Assembly: GCF_011745365.1 (NCBI RefSeq)
Contig: NW_024468913.1
Location: forward strand, 124,001-188,000
From: Cryphonectria parasitica EP155
Taxonomy: Eukaryota > Ascomycota > Sordariomycetes > Diaporthales > Cryphonectriaceae
Reading direction: 5' to 3'
Length of the DNA: 64,000 nucleotides
Shown: positions 55,939-64,000 of the stretch, piece after piece
Layout of the letters: each line of letters starts with the position of its first letter
How positions within the stretch are numbered: the first letter of the stretch is position 1
Position numbers and translations under genes: made by a program
Notes under the pieces: generated by a model
Databases searched by the model: none
Told to the model about the DNA's origin: nothing
Seen by the model: only the letters and a program-made list of their open reading frames with translations

Positions 55939-58900
55939 ATTGTGTTCCTAGATCGACCTCGAGATGACAACTCGACAAATAGAATGACCGACGTTGAAGA
56001 GATGTGTGCAGGAAGTGGTTGAGGTCAAGATAAGCATCCGATAGAACAGGGATGCGCATTGCACGCAGATTCGCTAAATACATAAGCCCCAGCCGAGCAA
56101 ATACGATATGCATATATCGCGGCTTGCGGTTGAGAAAGCATTTTAAAACACACGAGTCACATATTCTCTACAGTCTGGTGTCGATCCATGTATTACACTG
56201 TGAAAGTCTTGGATGGTAATTCGATCCCTCAAGTTTTCCTATATGCTCGTGGTAAGACTCATAACCCTAGCCGAGATCAATCTTCTTCACAGACGTCAGT
56301 GTCTTGCATCCGGCGTAGATACTTGGGTTGACCAACTCGCAACCGATGTTCACGTTATAGAATTTCACTTGTTTCACAGATGGCATTTCATTGACCTTCT
56401 ATGTCCGTTTCAAGGACGAATGGCTAGTGCAGCTGTACTGCCTCCAAATGTTGTCATAACCACCAAATGATTCATGAATATCAGTATGCGCTAGCAGTGT
56501 AAAGTTAGCCTTGCGACTGGTAACAATGAGAAGTATATTCTCGTTGAATTGACTCGTCCCTAGTCCCTCGTCAATTAATTTTGCAAACCTTTGGTCAATT
56601 GAATATTGGAGGTCCTGGGCACCTCAGGAATAAGTCGTCGAAGTTCTTCATCGTTGCCATGAGCCAAGGGGAGGCGAACACACTCATGAGGGAGATACAT
56701 TGTGCGTATATTACTAGACTACCAAGTATAAAGCTGGGTAGCTTGATATAAATACTTCAGTCACAATTCCATACAGTTCATGATGCACTCGCCACAGTAA
56801 TAATTCTCGACCTTGCGGGAGGGAGACGCTGAGGAACATACATTTTCAAGTCTGTTTAATGGCTGACATCACAGGGAGAAGCAAAGAGGCGGAAAAAAAA
56901 AAGAAAGAGGAAGAAAGCCAAAGATCGTACGAAGACGAAACACTGCGTTCGTAAAGTGAATTAGGCACAGAAAGGCCTCTACCTAACGGTCAAAAAAAAA
57001 TCACCGACGAGACATACATTCGAGAATACAAGTCAAATAGGTGATTCACACGTGGAATACGCATGGTCGCGACGTGATATGTGCGAATGACTGGCCCCCA
57101 AAAGTTTCGTCAACATGACCAGCTGAGATGACAGTTATTTTCCGCTTTGGAGAAGGGAGAAGCAAGCAGGAAGGGAGAGGGATTGATGCTTGCGAAGGCA
57201 ATGAGAGGCCAGGTGACTTTACGTCTAACTTGTTTGTGGCGCTAACCATGAGAGCATTGCAAGGTGGCATAATCCCCAATCCTCCATTATACAAGCTCTA
57301 ATATGGTTCTAGAATAAAATTGAATGGACCAACTAAGTCACCTGCCGAAGCGTATGCATCCGTTTCAGGAAGGCGGAAAGCATTGCCCAGAACATTGTGT
57401 AGCATATTTCATCTGAAAGCCATCCGACCATGGGGGCCAAAACAAGAACCGAAGGGCTAGCATCTGCTCCCCAATTCATTGGAGTAGTTTGCCCCCGCGG
57501 AGAAATCCTCTGACAGGTACGATCGACAAGTTCAAGCACAAAGCGTGAGGGGAGAGATTACTAAGAGAAGAGGGGAAAGCCTCCAGGCCTCTTTAGCGCG
57601 GTTTGTCACACAGAGGGTAGACCAATCAAGGAGGAATCACGCGACATCAATTCATTTAGGTATGTCAGGTCCTCTGCTCGCTAATAATCAATGATTGATG
57701 TCTTGGCCCTGCTTGTCAGCCACCTCTCGTCTCTGATGTGGCATCTCTATAGACTTTAACCCTTTATAGCACATGCAGAGAACATTCCGTGACCAAAATT
57801 CACGGACCGGGACCCCGGCGCGTTGACCACCAATAATCTTCTAAAGAAGAGGGTGTTATGGGGTTAATTTCCTTCAATGACCTTAAACCCAATCCTCCAG
57901 CCCCAACCCAATCGGCGATGACTCGTATCAAGATGTAGCAACCGCCTCTTAATCCAAACCCCTCCCACTGCCGGGAAGCACGGGATCTCATCGGATAACC
58001 GTTCAATTTTCTTCATCGTAATTAGCGCTTTGAGATTTCAAAGCGTGGCATACGACTCGCATACGTGGTTTTATTGAAGGCCCGCCTCTTAAGCACTCAT
58101 GCAGCTGCCTTTTTGTTTCGTCGCTGGTCCCATCACCAACCCTACGTCACCCCACACGACGATGTGGCTTCGCCAAGCAGCCAAGCCGAGTGACGTGCAA
58201 GCCTCCAACGCTTCAGTTCAGCGCATGCCGGCAGTCATCGGGCACTAACCACTGTAAAAGAACGACCGGTAACCGGTTCCTGCAGCATCCAACGATAAAA
58301 TTGCGACGTTGTTGACCAATGCAGAAAACAACGACAACAGAAACGACAGCAGTAGCAGCTGCGGCTGCAGCTGCGGCCGCATCTGCAGAGAAAGTGTGTT
58401 TTGGATGCAACCAAGGAACGTTACTCTTGAGGTAGCATTTGCGTCCTTTGATCCCTCTTTTTCCCTCCCTTCCTTTTCTTCTTTTCTTTTTCTATACCTT
58501 CAGCTGGCCTTATTATTCCTCCAATGAGGCCAGCGGCGCGCGACAGCTGGGGCCTTGTTGGCCCCATCATTCACATGCGGGCCGACTGCAGCACGACAAC
58601 TGGGTTAACCGCCAGGTACCACAGTAGAGATGAACGCTCCATGGTGTGTATATCACGGCAGCCACGGCACGATGATAGTAGTCCTGGTTTGCAGAAGGTG
58701 TGAGTTGGCATATCAACATCCAAGCCAGACCCTGCAGAGAACGGATGGTTTCTCCATACATTATCACGACATTGACAGGGATCGGATCTAATGTCTGCAA
58801 TGGTATTTGCCCAAACAGGGTGGGTGCTGATAAGCGCATGAGCAGAACAAACAACAAAAGGCCCACGCGGTGCGGCTCGACGCAACGCCCCATGCCCCCC

Positions 58901-60134
58901 CCCCCTCCTTTCCCCTCCCAAAAGCGCCACCGGCAGTCATGCCACTAAAACATGACAGCGGTCCCCCCAGCATGTATGCACGAACGAATCCAGCAGAAAA
59001 CGAGCGTTATCATAGTACCTAGGTACTGTACGGAGTGGTACGCTAGAGCTGTGTAGACAAGCCTCATAATCTGTATTATGAACTACTCTGGCGCCCATGG
59101 CCATGGCCATGGTCATGGCTCGGATTCCGAGCAACATCCTCGAGCCTTCGAATAGTCGTGACGGCCTTGTACGATATTATTATTACATATGTATTGTCCT
59201 TGATAATGTGAGGCGCTAAATCTCCAGCCTTACGCGTCCCGGTCCCTCGATGTCACCTCAATGACAACGATGTTGACGGCGACAGCGACGGCGAGGACGA
59301 CAGAAAGATAGAAGACAGCCAAGCCGGACTGATTGCATCCTTGTATGCATGAAGTGTTACACACCTCACAGCCATCTTGGTGGAGGAAGAGGGGAAGAAA
59401 GGAAGGGCCGCCCAGGGGGGAGGGTTGGTGGAGCGCTTGTGGTTGCAGTCAACGGCCCTGCGTGGTCGGCCACTACTGCACGTCGAAGCGCACAGCCTAT
59501 CGTGTCGCGACTCTTGCCCTTTTCTTTTTCCTTCCTATAGCTGGCGCTGCTCAGGTGCGCGGACATTCTCAAGGCTGTCACACCCACCCCCCCCCCCCCA
59601 AAGTGCCCCCCCTCCAGCTCTACCGCACCTGGTCTCAGTGGTGGGACCATGGCATCTGCAAGACTGCACACACCTACTCCGCCCACCTCGCCCACTTCCC
59701 TTCTCATCTTGTGATGCTGGCGGCGATAAGGTTTATAGACGTCCCTCCATGCTCCACTGGTTGCACCTGCGCGGAGATCTTCTGTCAATTTGGAAGGTCA
59801 ACGGACGTGCTGCATAGTAGTGATGGCACGCCAGGGATTCTACGCTCAATAGTCGCGGTCTGGCAATCTCCATTCCACCCTCATCCACCGCATCACTACA
59901 CATGATGGAGAAAATCCTTGCCGAAATCGAATACGATCACCGCGTCACGTTCGATGGCGGTGCGCCTGTCCTACGGTCCAGCCCGGTTTCTCGACATGTG
60001 GTATGTGGGCTGTCCGCCTTGACCTGGACATAGGTCGCGTCGAGGCTGGGAGAAATGAACATCTGGTGGGGAGGGGGGTAAGTATATGCACGACTGGGCT
60101 GGTTCATGGGCTTCAGCTAGGTCATGATGAACAA
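55939..60134. other. Long gene-poor region
   Basis: 4.2 kb without a supportable gene. Notable are a purine tract at 56885-56925, a GCAGCTGC-rich stretch at 58350-58388, CATGGC tandem units at 59094-59117, and C runs at 58894-58905 and 59587-59599. The longest ORFs (near 59333-59905) overlap in several frames and have biased composition. Confidence 0.5.
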
Positions 60135-60142
60135 TATAAAAG
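60135..60142 (+). promoter_or_regulatory. TATA box of the G1 peptidase gene
   Basis: TATAAAAG lies 143 bp before the ATG at 60285. Confidence 0.5.
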
Positions 60143-60284
60143 GGAAGACAACTCCGTCTTGCTGCTCCTCTTCCTCGTCCTTCTCCTCAACCCCAAGATC
60201 CGCTCCAGTCTTCTCGGTCCAGATATCCTCTGCCCTTTGCCTGCCCTCTCAGTCAAATACTCGTCCCCATTACTGTCATTCAAT

Positions 60285-61242
60285 ATGAAGTTCTCCGCTG
60301 CCGCCAGTATCATCCTCTGCGCCGAGGCTGCCCTCGCAGCCAAGTGGACAGAGAAGCGCCGCGAGAGCCGTATGGCCCGCCAACACGAGAGGAGCACCGA
60401 CGTCACCCGCAAGTCCCAGCCCATGATCAAGTCCGACTATGAGGGCACTGGCACCAACAACTCCTACGTGGAGTACTCCGAGAACTGGGCTGGCGCTATT
60501 CTGGTCGGCACGGGCTACACTGAGGTCACTGGTACCATCGTTGTCCCTACCATCCCCAGCTCGAGCAGCAATACCGAGCAGGCTGGTGCTGCTGTAAGTG
60601 ATGCAGTCTCCTGTTTGACTATAATCTTGTGTCAAGGTCGGTGGTTAACAGATATAAAATGATCTAGTGGGTTGGTATCGACGGTGCCACCTGCCAAACC
60701 GCCATCCTCCAGACCGGCATCGATTGGTACGTCGAGGGCAGCGATGTCAGCTACGATGCCTGGTATGAGTGGTACCCCGATTACTCCTGTAAGTATATCC
60801 ATACAAAGCATCCGACCCTACGAGGCCTAATACCAGCACGATCTAACGTCTTTTTATAGATGATTTCTCTGGCATCACCATCGCGGCTGGCGACTCCGTC
60901 AAATTCACTGTCACCGCGACTAGCGACACGTCGGGCACGGCTGTCATCGAGAACCTGACCACGGGTCAGACCGTTTCGGAGACCTTCACGGGTGTGACTG
61001 ACGGCTCGCTCTGCGAGGAGAACGCCGAGTGGATCGTTGAGGACTTTGAGGAGTGCGGCACTACCTGCGAATTTGTTCCCTTCGCCGACTTTGGGACCGT
61101 CACTTTCACCAGCGTTTCTGCCATTGCCAGCGGCACCACTGTGACTCCTGCCGAGGCCACTATCAGTGACATAGAGCAAAATAACGTCGTGCTGACGTCG
61201 TGTTCCAGTTCTTCTACTGAAGTTACTTGCACGTACGAATAA
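60285..61242 (+). CDS. Glutamic endopeptidase, family G1 (eqolisin)
   Basis: Exons 60285-60593, 60668-60788 and 60860-61242 give 270 aa. The signal peptide is MKFSAAASIILCAEAALA, followed by a basic propeptide (KRRESRMARQHER) and a mature beta-sandwich starting near SYVEYSENWAGAILVG. The catalytic Gln lies in WVGIDGATCQTAILQTGID (Gln ~118), and the catalytic Glu in the EWIVEDFEE segment. Two cysteines (CEECGTTC region) and a final TSCSSSSTEVTCTYE fit the family. G1 peptidases are secreted, work at low pH, resist pepstatin and are found mainly in filamentous fungi. The frame is open upstream of the Met, but the signal peptide sets the start. A relic of the same 3' end lies 2.4 kb downstream. 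Confidence 0.93.
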
Positions 61243-61619
61243 GCCAGTCGCTGAGCCCCATATCGAGTGGTGGGAAGATTCAGACGGAGAGGAGCATGGC
61301 GCAACATTCCTACGATGTAGGCGATGAATGAGGGTTGAGGGTGTTCTTTTTCTCATCTGCTTTTACTTCTTGAGGAGGACTTGTTTATGTAAGAGTGGAA
61401 GGCGGCATATTTGACACTTTAACACGGGATGCAACATACTATGTACATATGCCCAATATATATGTTACTGTGCTTGATCTGCATCGACTTTATGAAGTTG
61501 ATTTATTACGAGAGTCGTGGATCATCCATGGATGTGGGCCGACGATCGACCATACAGATATCCATGGATATGGTAGCGATTGCAACCCATACGTGAAACT
61601 TTTTGTAAGCGGCTCAGCC
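61243..61619. other. G1 peptidase 3' flank
   Basis: Non-coding. The part up to about 61490 has a diverged copy at 63690-63975. Confidence 0.6.
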
Positions 61620-62299
61620 GGTTTCCCACTACCTTAATTAGTTCCTTCCATAGTAGGTACAGTCATTCGTGGATAGCTTTTTTTTTTAGTAGACACTTTT
61701 GAGCTGTTTCTATACAAAATTATTAAGTAACTGATAGAGATACGAGAAAACCTTTAAACAAGTTTTACAGATTTTCAAAAGCCTTATAAAAAATCTTTTT
61801 CATTTTATCTAACAAGAACAGAAAACCTTTGAACCATAACTAGGGCGCTGTCGCCCCCCGAGAAAAGGAACGAACAGCCACCGAAGCAATGAGCAAGAGC
61901 TCATGCAACCCAAGCATGCCTATACAGATAAGAACAGCAAATTAAGGCCACACGGGCACAAGAACAGGATGAAAAACCTGTCTTAGACCTGTCCAAGGGG
62001 TTCAAAATCGAAAAGAAGAAGAAAAAAGATGCTTGATTGTTGCTTATAGCTAAAGAATTTGAAAAGTGGGTGGTATTCTTTATATGTATGAGGACCCTTG
62101 ATCCACTGCACTCCATGTTCTACGGACTATCACCCTGGCCACCACAACACTACTATAGCTATATAGGTATTTAGCAAGTATGAATAGGCTTGTTATTATT
62201 ATTATCAGTTACTGATAAAACATCTCAAAAGTTTCTATTGAAAAGGCTGTCTACGAATAACGGCACCTACTATGGAAGGAACGCAGGTAGTGGGAGACC
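61620..62299. mobile_element. 680-bp element with ~90-bp terminal inverted repeats (MITE-like)
   Basis: The ends match in opposite orientation. The left end begins GGTTTCCCACTACCT and the right end, on the other strand, GGTCTCCCACTACCT; both continue with TTCCTTCCATAGTAGGT, ATTCGT and ACTTTTGAG, and again TAACTGATA further in. A 4-5-nt indel and about 15% mismatch separate the arms. The inside is AT-rich and encodes no transposase, so it is non-autonomous. No clear target-site duplication is seen, which suggests age or a fold-back origin. Confidence 0.7.
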
Positions 62300-63011
62300 A
62301 GAGAGGTTAGACCCACGGGTACACACTCTCATTGTATACAGCTCATGTTGGGTATAGGTAGCATACCCTTATTTCATCCTATTAGTCCAACGTGAAGTGA
62401 TGCATATTGTAAATTTTCGCTTTCTTCTCGTTTGTGTACATGCGTATAGTGGTTCTCATTCTGTTTTCCATTTTCCTCTCTTGCTTTTCTCAACTTTAAT
62501 TATATTATTGTTTCTATTTCTTCGTACACTGCATCATGCGGATACGCGTCAACTTCATGCAAATGTTTGGTTACAACATGCAGCAAGTTCGCGTCCCCAC
62601 CACCCTGTTCATCCCATCCAGCCCATCCTCAGAAACCTTACGAAGGGAGGAAGACAGGACAACAAGTCCCACCCCCTTCCACTTCTGGCTTTCATTTTGA
62701 CCCCTTTGAGCCTTTGAGCCTTTTTAGTACGTTCTTCGGCTTATCGGCAGTTTCCTAATCATGGTTGCATTGTTTTGAGTAGCTCACAAGCCCACATGGA
62801 ATGTCACCACATTTCCAATAAACCTACAGCGTTGCGACCCTGACTTGAGCGAAAAGATCGGCCAGGCCAGTACTACACATGCAGTATTTCCAAGACCTAC
62901 AGATATTAGAGCTCAAGATGCTTCTATCGGAGTATTCAGCTGATTCAGCAAAAAGCAACGAACTTCCTGTGTAGGGATGGTTGCTAACTATTATAGCGTG
63001 AAAGTTTGATA
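62300..63011. other. Intergenic region
   Basis: T-rich, no supportable gene. Confidence 0.5.
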
Positions 63012-63621
63012 TTATGAAGCTATATTGTAAGGGTACTGAGCTGCAGAGATACTGAAATTATTAGGTTTTCGTGAGATGGAGGCATTATTACCTATGTGCT
63101 TTCCTCTTGTGTTCTCAAGCCTAACCCTGATTTTGGCAGTTGCCAACGATTCACGATCTGGGAAATCTATGTACAGTTTTCCGCCAATATCCTTCTCCGG
63201 TCGGCGTCGCGCAGTATCAACATAATACTGAAAGTTGGCAGTGATCTTCTTTTCAGTAACCATCGTAATACCGAGCTGCTTCGCAGCCTCATCATTATAA
63301 GCCGTCTTAACCATGCGAGAGCGGTTGAAGTCTGGGATAAACTGAGCCCGGACGCCTTCATTCGAAGAGAGTGACCCCAACCGCTGCGATCTTTACCTCG
63401 TCTGCCCACTCTGCGTGCATGGCTGGGGTGAGAAGATGATAAAACAGCTCCTTGCAGTGGGCGAAGTGACTCCGGTATCGAGGCCGCTTCCCAACTGACA
63501 AGCTCGTCCAACGATCATGAAGGCACATCCAACAGGATCCTTGAGCTGGTGCCCGCGGGTCCGCGGTCCAGGTCAGATTATTGGCGTCCACAACAGCCAC
63601 AGGATCGTATCCGGCCCACAT
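63012..63621 (-). pseudogene. Unrecognised coding-like region, probably partial
   Basis: Two minus-strand frames, 63621-63358 (YDPVAVVDANNLTWTADPRA, DRWTSLSVGKRPRYRSHFAH, HAEWADEV) and 63380-63012 (RMVKTAYNDEAAKQLGITMV, NFQYYVDTARRRPEKDIGGK), both look like real protein. No phase-compatible intron joins them. The left flank may be cut by the neighbouring relic. I recognise no family. Confidence 0.3.
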
Positions 63622-63644
63622 TCCATCAGCAGCGTGCCAGCTCT

Positions 63645-63887
63645 GCCTCGTCTACTGAGATCACTTGCAGCTACGTGTAAGCTGTTCGCTAATTCTCATG
63701 CCGAATGGCGGGAAGATTCAGATGGGGAGGAGCATGACGCGTATCACTACGAGGTAGACGACAAATGATGGTAGAGACTTTCCTTTTCCTATCTGCTTCA
63801 CTTCTCGGGGAGGAATTTTTTATGTAAGGATGGAGGGTGGCATCTTTGACACTTTGATACGAGATACAACATACTATGTACATATGC

Positions 63888-63956
<69 letters not shown>

Positions 63957-63990
63957 GTGTTTGATCTGCAGCGTACTCTTATCTCTATAG
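63645..63990 (+). pseudogene. Relic of a G1 peptidase 3' end
   Basis: The last codons, ASSASSTEITCSYV then TAA, parallel SSSSTEVTCTYE of the intact gene. The following ~280 bp align with its 3' flank (GAAGATTCAGATGGGGAGGA, ACATACTATGTACATATGCC, TTTGATCTGCA). The upstream exons are absent. It is on the same strand, 2.4 kb away: a partial tandem duplicate. Confidence 0.75.
63891..63952. repeat. (AT)14(GT)17 compound microsatellite
   Basis: 62 nt of perfect AT then GT units. It lies inside the relic exactly where the intact copy has only ATATATATGT. Confidence 0.95.
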
Positions 63991-64000
63991 GATTCATCGT

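Noticed and set aside
59333..59905. 190-aa ORF and three overlapping ORFs
   Set aside because: All frames are open because of GC and C-run bias; no domain, codon pattern or splice structure.
60003..60284. 94-residue upstream extension of the G1 peptidase
   Set aside because: It runs through the TATA box and leader; the signal peptide at 60285 defines the start.
1..64000. tRNA, rRNA and CRISPR
   Set aside because: No paired A/B-box arrangement, rRNA signature or regularly spaced repeat array was seen on reading both strands; a tRNA scan would be needed to be certain.

Overview
This is nuclear DNA of a filamentous ascomycete (Pezizomycotina). Most genes are broken by short introns of 44-110 bp with GTRNGT-like donors and CTRAY branch points. 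The recognisable families are typical of moulds: Zn2Cys6 regulators with a fungal-specific middle domain, P450s, a PDR-type ABC transporter, a G1 glutamic peptidase, Rtc1/WDR24 and Sfh5. A Sordariomycete is my best guess, but nothing in the window proves the class. No rRNA, tRNA or CRISPR array was recognised.

Layout. 0-12.6 kb: the 3' end of a TolB-propeller/amidohydrolase, an eight-cysteine secreted protein, a six-exon Zn2Cys6 regulator with a 15-nt micro-exon, an OrdA-like P450 and a small MYND-finger protein using a GC-AG intron. 12.7-17.7 kb: a WW-domain protein, a GATase-like protein, a maleylacetate reductase and an orphan ZZ-like exon. 18.4-30 kb: the most coherent block. A Zn2Cys6 regulator is divergent from a full-length PDR transporter, followed by a pisatin-demethylase-like P450. 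The shared promoter holds two nested palindromes, each a bZIP/Yap1-type heptamer inside a CCG-N9-CGG everted repeat, 43 bp apart. This looks like a regulated detoxification or efflux module.

30.6-41 kb: two conserved unknown proteins, a microsatellite-rich locus encoding a secreted or membrane protein with an E/K-rich helix, a decayed pseudogene shifted at a T/G homopolymer, and an F-box protein with an octapeptide repeat. 43-49 kb: a 106-aa eight-cysteine secreted protein, a DUF2235 hydrolase whose fourth intron reads AT...AG, and a broken BBE-like FAD oxidase. 49.3-56 kb: two housekeeping genes, RTC1 (SEACIT/GATOR1-GATOR2 pathway) and SFH5 (phosphatidylinositol transfer). 60-64 kb: a G1 glutamic peptidase, a 680-bp element with long terminal inverted repeats, and a relic second copy of the peptidase 3' end carrying an expanded AT/GT microsatellite.

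Exon boundaries were inferred by eye from reading frame, splice motifs and family conservation. No alignment or transcript data were available.
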